Positions 9,313-16,982 of a stretch of DNA of 64,000 nt are shown here, piece after piece. The DNA is from Saccharopolyspora_D taberi (GTDB lineage: Bacteria > Actinomycetota > Actinomycetes > Mycobacteriales > Pseudonocardiaceae). Location of the stretch: positions 1 to 64,000 of the forward strand of contig NZ_BAAAUX010000007.1 of assembly GCF_039534165.1 (NCBI RefSeq), read 5' to 3'. The notes under the pieces were generated by a model. It saw only the letters and a program-made list of their open reading frames with translations. It had not been told where the DNA came from and made no database searches. Position 1 is the first letter of the stretch. The number at the start of each line of letters is the position of its first letter. The position numbers and the translations under genes were made by a program.

Positions 9313-10082
9313 GCAGCCTGGAGATCCGCGAACTCGCGGCCGGATACCGGCGCAGCACGGTCGTCTCCGAAGTCACCACGACCGTCGGCAGCGGCGGCTG
9401 GCTCGGCGTGATCGGTCCGAACGGCTCGGGCAAGTCAACGCTGCTCAAGGCGGTCGCCGGGCTGGTCCGGCACCGGGGCCGGGTGCTGGTCGACGGCCGC
9501 GAGCTGGCCGGGCTGCGGCGGCGGGAACGGGCCCGGCTGATCGGTTACGCCCCGCAGATCCCGCAGCTTCCGGTGGGCATGACCGTCACCGACTACGTCC
9601 TGCTGGGCCGCACCCCGCACCTGGGCCCGCTCGGCAGGGAGGGCCGCTCGGACCTCGATCTGGTCGCGGGCCTGCTGGAACGCCTGGACCTCGGCGGGCT
9701 GGCCGACCGCACGCTCGCGACCCTTTCCGGCGGGGAGCGCCAGCGAACCGTCCTGGCCCGCGCCCTCGCGCAGCGCGCGGGCGTGCTGCTGCTCGACGAA
9801 CCCACGACCGGCCTCGACATCGGGCACGCGCAGGCGCTGCTGGACCTGGTCGACGAACTCCGCCGCGAACTCGGCACGACGGTCGTGATGACCCTGCACG
9901 ACCTGACCCTGGCCGCCCAGTACGCCGAACGCCTCGTGCTCCTGGACTCCGGCCAGGTCGCTGCCGAAGGCTCCCCGGCCGAAGTCCTCACGCCCGACGC
10001 GCTCTCCGAGCGCTACGCCGCCCGCGTCACCGTCCTCCGGACGCCGGACGGCTCCCCCGTCATCGCCCCGTTCCGGGGCTGA
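9309..10082 (+). CDS. btuD: Cobalamin-type ABC transporter ATPase
   Basis: This 257-aa nucleotide-binding subunit powers import through BtuC. Walker A is GPNGSGKST near residue 37, the signature is LSGGERQR, Walker B is VLLLDEPTTGLD, and the H-loop histidine lies in MTLHDLTLA. The start ATG overlaps the stop of the preceding micro-ORF. The 3' end overlaps the convergent gene at 10060 by 23 bp. The FecE/BtuD type and the riboswitch context suggest corrinoid import; siderophore use is the alternative. Confidence 0.92.
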   Translation: MSSLEIRELAAGYRRSTVVSEVTTTVGSGGWLGVIGPNGSGKSTLLKAVAGLVRHRGRVLVDGRELAGLRRRERARLIGYAPQIPQLPVGMTVTDYVLLGRTPHLGPLGREGRSDLDLVAGLLERLDLGGLADRTLATLSGGERQRTVLARALAQRAGVLLLDEPTTGLDIGHAQALLDLVDELRRELGTTVVMTLHDLTLAAQYAERLVLLDSGQVAAEGSPAEVLTPDALSERYAARVTVLRTPDGSPVIAPFRG

Positions 10083-11001
10083 GCACGTCCAGCAGCCGCC
10101 GGTAACCCGGGGCCAACCGCCGCAGCCCGGCCGCCAACGCCGGGTCGTCACCCGTGACGAGCGGGTACTGGAGCGCGCCCACCGCGCGGGCGAGTTCCGC
10201 GGTGACCTCGGAGGGTCCGGCGAGGCCGAGGCGGCGCAGGCAGCCGGCGGCGTCGGCGAGCCGACGAGCCCCGAGGCGGACGCCGAACGCCGCCAGCAGG
10301 TCCCTGACCCCGCTGTCCAGCCCGGCTTCCACCTGCGCGGCCAGGCGTTCGAGCGCGGCCTCTCCGCCGAGCGAGCCCGCGGGCATCGGCACGTCATCCC
10401 GCCCGGCGAGCCAGCCCGCCGCCCGCGGAAGCGAACGCCGCAACGCCTCCAGCTCGCCGACCTCGCGTTCCCGCACGAACCCCGTGCGCATGACGAACGG
10501 CTCGTCGGCGTACTCCACCGCTTCACCGCGCCAGGCGGCCACGAACTCGGCGGTGGGCAGCGTGGCGAAGGGATGTCCGTGCGGATCGTGCAGCAGCACG
10601 AGATCGTCATCCACCGCGAGCACGACGACGTAGTGGTCGCCCTCTGGCGGCCCGAGCTGGTACCCGAGCAACCCCATGTCCAACGGCCCGGCCAGCACCG
10701 GCCCCCGCGCGGCTTCCGCCCGCAGCCGGTCCAGCGCTTCCTCGGGCGTCCCTCCGGCGCGGCGGTCGCACCGCCAGCCGAGCAGCTCGATGGCCGCGTC
10801 CAGGCCGACCTCGGGATCCCAGCCGTACGGGTCGAAGTACGGCAGCTCGCCCCGCACCAGCTGCACCCCGAAGGGGGAACCGGTCAGGGTCTCGATCACC
10901 GCGGGCGCCGGCGCCTCGGCGCCGAGCACCATGAACAGCGAACTGGAGTAGCAGTGCGGGCCGGACCCCGCGTAGTCGATCAGGTTCCCAGCGTTGATCA
11001 T
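10060..11001 (-). CDS. BtrH N-terminal / C39-like papain-fold protein
   Basis: The protein is 313 aa with no signal peptide or membrane segment. The N-terminal half looks like the BtrH/C39-type cysteine-peptidase fold: a cysteine in GPHCYSSSLFMVLG near residue 17, then GDHYVVVLAV and LLHDPHG with the likely His and Asp near residues 125-140. BtrH-type proteins act as acyltransferases in natural-product pathways, and related ones are of unknown function. The C-terminal half is alanine/leucine-rich helical. It is convergent with btuD, overlapping it, and has no biosynthetic neighbours that reveal a substrate. The family assignment is moderate. Confidence 0.6.
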   Translation of the reverse strand: MINAGNLIDYAGSGPHCYSSSLFMVLGAEAPAPAVIETLTGSPFGVQLVRGELPYFDPYGWDPEVGLDAAIELLGWRCDRRAGGTPEEALDRLRAEAARGPVLAGPLDMGLLGYQLGPPEGDHYVVVLAVDDDLVLLHDPHGHPFATLPTAEFVAAWRGEAVEYADEPFVMRTGFVREREVGELEALRRSLPRAAGWLAGRDDVPMPAGSLGGEAALERLAAQVEAGLDSGVRDLLAAFGVRLGARRLADAAGCLRRLGLAGPSEVTAELARAVGALQYPLVTGDDPALAAGLRRLAPGYRRLLDVLSPGTGR

Positions 11002-11050
11002 GCGGCCAGTACAGGGCCTGACACCTTGGCAGGGTCAAGCCCGCCGGCCG

Positions 11051-12451
11051 TCAGCTCCGCTGCTCGCCTTCGGCTCGCTGCTTCGAGCGCTCGCCGTCCT
11101 CCGGCTCCGCCTCGTCCGGCTCGCCGTCGCTCGGCGACGCCTCGGTTCGCACCGCTTCGCTCGGCGACGCCTCGGTTTCAGAAGCCTCGGCCCCCGATGC
11201 CTCGCTCGCCGACGCTCCGTTCTCCGACGCCTTGGTCCGCGACGTCCCGGTCCCCGCAGCGTCGCTCGCCTTGGCCCCGTTCCCCGACGCCCCGCTCCCA
11301 GAAGCCTCGTTCTCCGACGACCCGGTCTCCGAAGCGTCGCTCCCCGACGCCCCGGCCCCAGAAGCCCCGCTCGCCGTGGCCTCCGAGCCACCGCTCCGCG
11401 GCGCCTCCGCGTCCCCGCTCCCCGAAGCGCCCGACGCACCCGAGGTACCCGAAGCACCCGAGGTACCCGAACCCTCCGAGCCGCCGTCCGCGGAGTCCCC
11501 GCCGTCGGCGGAGTCCGCGGAGTCCGCCGGAACCTCCTCGTCCTCCTCACCGGGCCGCGGCTTCCCGCGCAACCGCGCGGGATCCTCCCGCTTCCCGCGG
11601 ACCAGGAGCAGGTACACCACCGCGCCGGCGAAGACGATCAGCGAGGTGAACACGTTGATGCGGATGCCCAGGACGTGCGTGGCGTCATCGGTGCGCATCA
11701 TCTCGATCCACAGCCTGCCCGCGGTGTAACCGGCGACGTAGAGCGCGAAGACGCGACCGCGGCCCATCCGGAACTTCCGGTCGGCCAGCACGATCAGCAG
11801 GCAGACGCCGACGTTCCAGAGCAGCTCGTAGAGGAAGGTCGGGTGCACCACGGCGACCGGGGTGTGGTCGACCGCGACACCCGCGATCGGGTCGGACAGC
11901 CCGGTCTCCGGGTCGACCCGGCGGTAGATCTCCAGGCCCCACGGCAGGGTCGTCGGACCGCCGTAGAGCTCCTGGTTGAACCAGTTGCCGAGGCGGCCGA
12001 TCGCCTGGGCCAGCACCAGGCCGGGCGCGACCGCGTCGGCGAAGGCGGGCAGCGGGACGCCCCGGCGGCGGCAGCCGATCCAGGCGCCGAGCGCGCCCAG
12101 CGCGACCGCGCCCCAGATGCCGAGACCACCCTCCCAGACCTTGAGGGCGTCCAGCGGGTTGCGGTCCGGTCCGAAGTACTTGTGCCAGTCGGTCGCGACG
12201 TGGTACAGCCGTCCGCCGACGAGGCCGAACGGGACCGCGAAGACCGCGATGTCGGTGACCGTTCCCTTGCGACCGCCGCGGGCGACCCAGCGCCGGTCGC
12301 CCCACAGGATCGCCACCACGATCCCCGCGATGATGCACAGCGCGTACGCGCGCAGCGGGATCGGTCCGATGGACCAGACCCCCTGGTCGGGGCTGGGGAT
12401 GTTGGCCAGCAAGGCCGTCGCCGATGCGGTAACCGGGGCACTCACGCCCAC
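11051..12451 (-). CDS. lgt: Prolipoprotein diacylglyceryl transferase with long low-complexity tail
   Basis: Lgt transfers diacylglyceryl from phosphatidylglycerol to the lipobox cysteine of prolipoproteins in the membrane. Residues 1-295 form the usual seven-helix enzyme, with VGGRLYHVATDW, the Lgt signature around IGRLGNWFNQELYGGPT, and HPTFLYELLWN. After that come about 170 residues made almost only of Ser, Ala, Gly, Glu, Thr and Asp (SGASGTSGASGASG and many variants), predicted to be a disordered acidic cytoplasmic tail. Actinobacterial Lgt often has a tail, but this one is unusually long and repetitive. The GTG at 12451 is used as start. It follows trpA, as is normal in actinobacteria, but with one small gene between. 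Confidence 0.95.
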   Translation of the reverse strand: MGVSAPVTASATALLANIPSPDQGVWSIGPIPLRAYALCIIAGIVVAILWGDRRWVARGGRKGTVTDIAVFAVPFGLVGGRLYHVATDWHKYFGPDRNPLDALKVWEGGLGIWGAVALGALGAWIGCRRRGVPLPAFADAVAPGLVLAQAIGRLGNWFNQELYGGPTTLPWGLEIYRRVDPETGLSDPIAGVAVDHTPVAVVHPTFLYELLWNVGVCLLIVLADRKFRMGRGRVFALYVAGYTAGRLWIEMMRTDDATHVLGIRINVFTSLIVFAGAVVYLLLVRGKREDPARLRGKPRPGEEDEEVPADSADSADGGDSADGGSEGSGTSGASGTSGASGASGSGDAEAPRSGGSEATASGASGAGASGSDASETGSSENEASGSGASGNGAKASDAAGTGTSRTKASENGASASEASGAEASETEASPSEAVRTEASPSDGEPDEAEPEDGERSKQRAEGEQRS

Positions 12452-12553
12452 ACCGTATCTGGCCGGGCGCGGCCCGTGGGCAGCGGCCGAGCAACATCGT
12501 TACCGCATCCTCACCGGTCTTTCGCGCCGGGTGTTTCCGCCACCGGACAACAG

Positions 12554-12584
12554 CGTGCCCGCCCTCGCGAAAAGGGCGGGCACG
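12554..12584. terminator. Perfect 12-bp hairpin after the small secreted gene
   Basis: CGTGCCCGCCCT and AGGGCGGGCACG flank a 7-nt loop. It lies 22 bp past the stop of the small secreted protein on the minus strand and before lgt. There is no U-tract, as is common in actinomycetes. It would end or attenuate transcription running from 12908 toward lgt. Confidence 0.7.
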
Positions 12585-12605
12585 GAGCAGCCGAATTCAG
12601 TTCGT

Positions 12606-12908
12606 TCAGCGCGGGAAGACGAATCGGACGTCCTTGCCCTGCTGCGCCCAGTCGCACGCTTCGGTGGCGTGGTACGGACGGACGTAGTGGTCGACCAGAG
12701 TCGTCTTGCAGTCTTCCCAGTACCCACGTTCACCGGACTCGCACGCCTGCTTGATCTCCCACTTGTTGGCGTCGTAGCCCTCGGTGGCCAGGTAGTCCAG
12801 GCAGTCGATCACCCTCGCCTGCGCTGGGCCGGAGAACGTGAGCATCATTCCGGCCGCAACCGCGACGGCCCCGGCACCAGCACACAGCTTACGCATAACG
12901 GCGCTCAT
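12606..12908 (-). CDS. Small secreted four-cysteine protein of unknown function
   Basis: This 100-aa protein starts at 12908, placed 5-8 bases after GAGAGG. The N-terminus is a Sec signal peptide (MRKLCAGAGAV.. to GPAQA near residue 31). The mature part has about 69 residues with four cysteines (DCLDYL, QACESG, EDCKTT, EACDW), enough for two disulfides, and a Trp/Tyr-rich surface. I do not recognise the family. It sits between trpA and lgt, a junction that is often direct in relatives. It is bounded on both sides by terminator hairpins and so is probably its own transcription unit, driven from the AT-richer 12909-13140. Confidence 0.75.
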   Translation of the reverse strand: MSAVMRKLCAGAGAVAVAAGMMLTFSGPAQARVIDCLDYLATEGYDANKWEIKQACESGERGYWEDCKTTLVDHYVRPYHATEACDWAQQGKDVRFVFPR

Positions 12909-13144
12909 GAAGTATTCCTCTCTCGTGCATTGCCGAAAAGACATTGCGAGCACGATATTGCGCGCGAAATAGCAAGATCGCATTTTCCATCACTCAAAGG
13001 ACTGATTGAAAAATAGCGTGAAAACAATCGGGTGAAATAAGCCGGAACGTGACCATCGGCCACCGGAACCGCTCACACGTCAGGTGCGCCGCACCCCGAA
13101 ATGGGCTCCAAACCGACAACCCGGACACACTGCGTGGTGCAAAG

Positions 13145-13176
13145 CGAGGGCGGGGCCCACCCGGACCCCGCCCTCG
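13145..13176. terminator. Terminator hairpin after trpA
   Basis: CGAGGGCGGGG and CCCCGCCCTCG form a perfect 11-bp stem with a 10-nt loop, 17 bp past the trpA stop on the minus strand. It likely ends the trp transcript. The rest of 12909-13192 is relatively AT-rich and holds no gene I can see. Confidence 0.75.
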
Positions 13177-13192
13177 CGGCTCGTACCGAAGA

Positions 13193-13987
13193 TCAGCGCA
13201 ACCGCACGCCCCTGCCGAGTTCCGCGGCCAGCGCCCGCACCCCGTCGGCGCCCTCGCGCTCGGCGCGGTCGACGAACGCCGAACCGACGATGACGCCGTC
13301 GGCGAAGCCCGCCACCTCGGCGGCCTGCTCGCCGGACCGCACCCCGAGCCCGACCCCGATCGGCAGGTCGGTGTAGGCGCGGGTGCGCTTGACCAGGCCC
13401 TCGGCCGCCGCGCCGACCGAGTCGCGGGCGCCGGTGACGCCCATGACCGAGGTCGCGTAGACGAAACCGGACGCGGCCTTGGTGGTCATCGCCAGCCGCT
13501 GCTCGGTCGACGACGGGGCCACCAGGAAGATCCGGTCCAGGCCGTGCTCGTCGCTGGCCGCGATCCAGTCCTCGGCCTCGTCGGGCACCAGGTCGGGCGT
13601 GATGACGCCGTGCGCCCCGGCCGCCTTGAGGTCCCGCGCGAAGGCGTGCGGACCGTACTTGTGCACCGGGTTCCAGTAGGTCATCACGACCGCGTTGCCG
13701 CCAGCGGAAGCGATCGAGGAGACCACGTCGAACAGGTCCCGGACCCGGAAGCCGTTGCGCAGCGCGGTGTTGCTCGCGGCCTGGATGGTCGGGCCGTCGA
13801 TGACCGGGTCCGAGTACGGGATGCCGACCTCGACGAGGTCGCAGCCCGGCTCGTCGCCGGTGCCCTCCAGCATCGCGGCGAACAGCTCCTTGGAGCCCTC
13901 GACCGTCGGGTAGCCAGCGGGCAGGTAGCCGATGAGCGCCGCGCGCCCCTCGGCCCGGCAGGTCGCGAAGACGTCGTTGAGGCTCAC
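13193..13987 (-). CDS. trpA: Tryptophan synthase alpha subunit
   Basis: This 264-aa TIM barrel cleaves indole-3-glycerol phosphate to indole, which passes by tunnel to TrpB. The catalytic Glu and Asp are seen in LVEVGIPYSDPVIDGPTI, near residues 50-65. The phosphate loop is GVGLGVRSGEQAAEVA near 210. Length is normal. The start overlaps the trpB stop by four bases (ATGA), so the subunits are made in a coupled way. It is last in the trp cluster and is followed by a strong hairpin. Confidence 0.97.
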   Translation of the reverse strand: MSLNDVFATCRAEGRAALIGYLPAGYPTVEGSKELFAAMLEGTGDEPGCDLVEVGIPYSDPVIDGPTIQAASNTALRNGFRVRDLFDVVSSIASAGGNAVVMTYWNPVHKYGPHAFARDLKAAGAHGVITPDLVPDEAEDWIAASDEHGLDRIFLVAPSSTEQRLAMTTKAASGFVYATSVMGVTGARDSVGAAAEGLVKRTRAYTDLPIGVGLGVRSGEQAAEVAGFADGVIVGSAFVDRAEREGADGVRALAAELGRGVRLR

Positions 13988-15261
13988 CGGGCGTTCTCCT
14001 GTTCCGCCTCGTCGACGAGGCCGAAGTACTTCGCGGCGGTGTCCATGTCCTTGTCCCCGCGACCGGACAGGTTCACCAGGATCGTCGCGTCCGGCCCCAG
14101 CTCCTTGCCGAGCTGGAGCGCACCGGCGAGCGCGTGCGCCGACTCGATCGCCGGGATGATGCCCTCGGTCCGCGACAGCAGCCGGAACGCCTGCATCGCC
14201 TCGTCGTCGGTGACCGCGCGGTACTCGGCGCGACCGGAGTCCTTGAGGTAGGAGTGCTCCGGGCCGACGCCCGGGTAGTCCAGGCCCGCCGAGATCGAGT
14301 ACGCCTCGGTGATCTGGCCGTCGTCGTCCTGCAGCAGGTACGAGCGGGCGCCGTGCAGGGTGCCCGGGGTGCCCTTGACCAGGGTCGCGCCGTGCTCCCC
14401 GCTGTCCAGGCCGTGCCCGCCCGGCTCGAAGCCGACCAGCCGGACCTGCGGGTCGTCGATGAAGCCGTGGAAGATGCCGATGGCGTTGGAGCCGCCGCCG
14501 ACGCAGGCCGCCACCGCGTCGGGCAGCTTCCCGGTCCTGGCCAGCACCTGCTCCCTGGCCTCCTCGCCGATGACCTTGTGGAAGTTGCGCACCATCATCG
14601 GGAACGGGTGCGCCCCGGCCGCGGTGCCCAGCAGGTAGTGGGTGTCCTCGACGTTGGTGACCCAGTCCCGCAGGGCCTCGTTGATGGCGTCCTTGAGGGT
14701 CGCCGAGCCCGCCGCCACCGGGATCACCTCGGCGCCCAGCAGCCGCATCCGGGCCACGTTGAGCGCCTGCCGCCTGGTGTCGACCTCGCCCATGTAGACC
14801 ACGCAGTCGAGGCCGAGCAGGGCGCAGGCGGTCGCGGTGGCCACGCCGTGCTGGCCCGCACCGGTCTCGGCGATGACCCGGCGCTTGCCCATCCGCTTGA
14901 CCAGCAGCGCCTGCCCGAGCACGTTGTTGATCTTGTGCGAACCGGTGTGGTTCAGGTCCTCGCGCTTGAGCAGGATCGTCGCGCCGCCCGCGTGCTCGGC
15001 GAACCGCTTCGCCTCGGTGAGCAGCGACGGCCGGCCCGCGTACTCGCGCAGCAGGCGGGCCAGCTCGTCGACGTACTCGGGATCGCGCTGCGCCTTCTCG
15101 TACTCGGCGGCCAGCTCGTCCTGGGCGGCGATCAGCGCCTCCGGCATGAACCGGCCGCCGTACGGGCCGAAGTGGCCGCGTTCGTCCGGGTCGTGGCCCT
15201 CGGGCACGGGCTTGCCCGGCCGGTGCGCACGCGCGGTGTCGGCTCCGCTGGCGGGTGTCAT
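13984..15261 (-). CDS. trpB: Tryptophan synthase beta subunit
   Basis: This 425-aa PLP enzyme joins indole and serine to make tryptophan. The PLP lysine lies in LNHTGSHKINNVLGQ near residue 107. The phosphate-binding loop GGGSNAIGIFHGF is near residue 255. The N-terminus HFGPYGGRFMPEAL is the conserved TrpB entry. The ATG at 15261 has GAAGGAGA just upstream. It is separated from trpC by 61 bp and overlaps trpA by four. Confidence 0.97.
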   Translation of the reverse strand: MTPASGADTARAHRPGKPVPEGHDPDERGHFGPYGGRFMPEALIAAQDELAAEYEKAQRDPEYVDELARLLREYAGRPSLLTEAKRFAEHAGGATILLKREDLNHTGSHKINNVLGQALLVKRMGKRRVIAETGAGQHGVATATACALLGLDCVVYMGEVDTRRQALNVARMRLLGAEVIPVAAGSATLKDAINEALRDWVTNVEDTHYLLGTAAGAHPFPMMVRNFHKVIGEEAREQVLARTGKLPDAVAACVGGGSNAIGIFHGFIDDPQVRLVGFEPGGHGLDSGEHGATLVKGTPGTLHGARSYLLQDDDGQITEAYSISAGLDYPGVGPEHSYLKDSGRAEYRAVTDDEAMQAFRLLSRTEGIIPAIESAHALAGALQLGKELGPDATILVNLSGRGDKDMDTAAKYFGLVDEAEQENAR

Positions 15262-15322
15262 CAGTTCTCCTTCGGCAAGCTTTCCCCGGGACGTCCCTGC
15301 GCCCCGGAGTCTGCAGGCATGA

Positions 15323-16132
15323 TCATCGGCTCGGGCGCGGGCACGCCGGGTGCGACCCGGCGGTGACCAGCTGGGTGACCGCGGTGCGCGGGTTGTCGCT
15401 GGTGACCAGCCCCTCGCCGACCAGGACCGCGTCGGCGCCCGAACCGGCGTAGGCCATCAGGTCGCTGGGCCCGCGGACCCCGGACTCGGCGACCTTGAGC
15501 ACCTCCACCGGCAGCCCGGGGGCGATCCGGCCGAAGACGTCCCGGTCCACCTCCAGGGTGTGCAGGTTGCGGGCGTTGATGCCGATGACCTTCGCGCCCG
15601 CCTCCAGCGCGCGGTCGGCCTCCTCGGCGGTGTGCACCTCGACCAGGGCGGTCATGCCCAGCGACTCGACCCGGTCCAGCAGCGCCTCCAGCGCCACCTG
15701 CTCCAGGGCCGCGACGATCAGCAGCACCATGTCCGCACCGTGCGCGCGGGCCTCGTGCACCTGGTAGGGGCTGACGATGAAGTCCTTGCGCAGCAGCGGA
15801 GCGCTGACCCGCGCCCGCACCGCGTCGAAGTCGGCCAGCGACCCGCCGAACCGGCGCTGCTCGGTGAGCACGCTGATCACCCGGGCGCCCGCCTCCGCGT
15901 AGTCGAAGGCCAGGTCCGCGGGCTCGGCGATCTCGGCGAGCTCGCCCTTCGACGGGCTGCGCCGCTTGACCTCGGCGATCACCCCCACGCCCGGGGCGCG
16001 CAGCGCCGCGAGCACGTCCTTCGGCGGTGCGGCCGCCGCGGACCGCTGCTTGATCTCGTCGAAAGAGATCACCGACTCGCGTGCGGCCATGTCCTCGCGG
16101 ACACCGTCGATGATGGCTTCCAGAACGCTCAC
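15323..16132 (-). CDS. trpC: Indole-3-glycerol phosphate synthase
   Basis: This 269-aa TIM barrel closes CdRP to indole-3-glycerol phosphate. The signatures VIAEVKRRSPSKG (catalytic Lys near 57), LLRKDFIVSPYQVHEAR and INARNLHTLEVD are all present. The start is a GTG at 16132 that overlaps the stop of a tiny upstream ORF (GTGA), so translation may be coupled to it. There is no trpF or trpD nearby. PriA in this window is expected to supply the phosphoribosylanthranilate isomerase step. Confidence 0.97.
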   Translation of the reverse strand: MSVLEAIIDGVREDMAARESVISFDEIKQRSAAAAPPKDVLAALRAPGVGVIAEVKRRSPSKGELAEIAEPADLAFDYAEAGARVISVLTEQRRFGGSLADFDAVRARVSAPLLRKDFIVSPYQVHEARAHGADMVLLIVAALEQVALEALLDRVESLGMTALVEVHTAEEADRALEAGAKVIGINARNLHTLEVDRDVFGRIAPGLPVEVLKVAESGVRGPSDLMAYAGSGADAVLVGEGLVTSDNPRTAVTQLVTAGSHPACPRPSR

Positions 16133-16212
16133 TCGGACACCTCGCAGGCCGTACCCCGAATACTCACCCGCAAGTCGCTGGATGCGCAGATGAACTCATT
16201 GCGCTCGATCAC
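16129..16212 (-). CDS. Tiny ORF (27 aa) coupled to trpC
   Basis: A GTG at 16212, preceded by GGGAAGGGGAG at a good distance, opens a 27-codon frame beginning MIERNEFICASSD. Its stop overlaps the trpC GTG by four bases. An in-frame ATG at 16242 would give 37 aa. It contains no Trp codon, so it is not a classic attenuation leader. The strong ribosome site and the exact coupling argue that it is translated. Confidence 0.45.
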   Translation of the reverse strand: MIERNEFICASSDLRVSIRGTACEVSE

Positions 16213-16370
16213 GACACTCCCCTTCCCGCCGTGCCGTCGCATGGCCGATGCTAAACCCGCCCGATCCGGCGTCCACCGAAGGGGTCGGAACAACGTCCCT
16301 GCACAGCAAGGACCTTCGGCCCTGGCACGGTGCTCGGACGACGCCGGGGCTCGCTGCTCGAACCCCGGCC

Positions 16371-16982
16371 TCAGCGGTCCTGCTCGACGGTGGGATCCTC
16401 CCCCGAATCGAGGGCTTCCCACAGCTTTTTGTCAGGATCCACCACCTTCCGGCGGGTGTCTCCCGGCGCCGAGTAGCGGGCGCCCATCGCGGGCAGCCTG
16501 CCCGCCCGCAGCAGGACCACCGCACCAGCGACGAGCAGCAGCACCGCGCCCGCCGACATCAGCAGCGGGCCCGCCGGGTTGGTCGTGATCCCGCTGACCG
16601 GAACGCTGCCCTGCGGCAGCGACGGCGCGCTGTAGGCGAACCAGCCCTCGATCTGCCACGCGACGACGCGCCAGCCGAGCAGCCCGCCCGCGACGACCAC
16701 CAGCGCGCCCAGCACCCGGCGCAGCCAGCCGCCGGTGGCCAGCACCGCGGCGATGGCCGCGAGCGTGGCCAGCGCGACCGGGACCAGCTCCGGGCGCAGC
16801 ACGGCGCCGGTGACGCCGCTGGTCTGCTCCCCGGAGAACGGGGTGCGGAAGCGCTGCCCGACCCAGGTCACCGCGCTGGAGCCCCACAGCAGCCCGGCCG
16901 CGGCCAGCAGCAGCAGGACCACCGACCACAGCAGTCGCGGTGACCGGCCCGGCCGGGACTCAGATGCCTGCTCGGTGCTCAA
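16371..16982 (-). CDS. Trp biosynthesis-associated membrane protein (TIGR02234-type)
   Basis: This 203-aa protein has four hydrophobic segments (near 18-36, 66-86, 90-110 and 145-165) and short polar ends, the layout of the actinobacterial family found between trpE and trpC (as Rv1610 in M. tuberculosis). The start lies inside the trpE 3' end, overlapping it by 23 bp, so the two are co-translated. Its biochemical role is not known. Assignment rests on position and topology, which fit well. Confidence 0.85.
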   Translation of the reverse strand: MSTEQASESRPGRSPRLLWSVVLLLLAAAGLLWGSSAVTWVGQRFRTPFSGEQTSGVTGAVLRPELVPVALATLAAIAAVLATGGWLRRVLGALVVVAGGLLGWRVVAWQIEGWFAYSAPSLPQGSVPVSGITTNPAGPLLMSAGAVLLLVAGAVVLLRAGRLPAMGARYSAPGDTRRKVVDPDKKLWEALDSGEDPTVEQDR

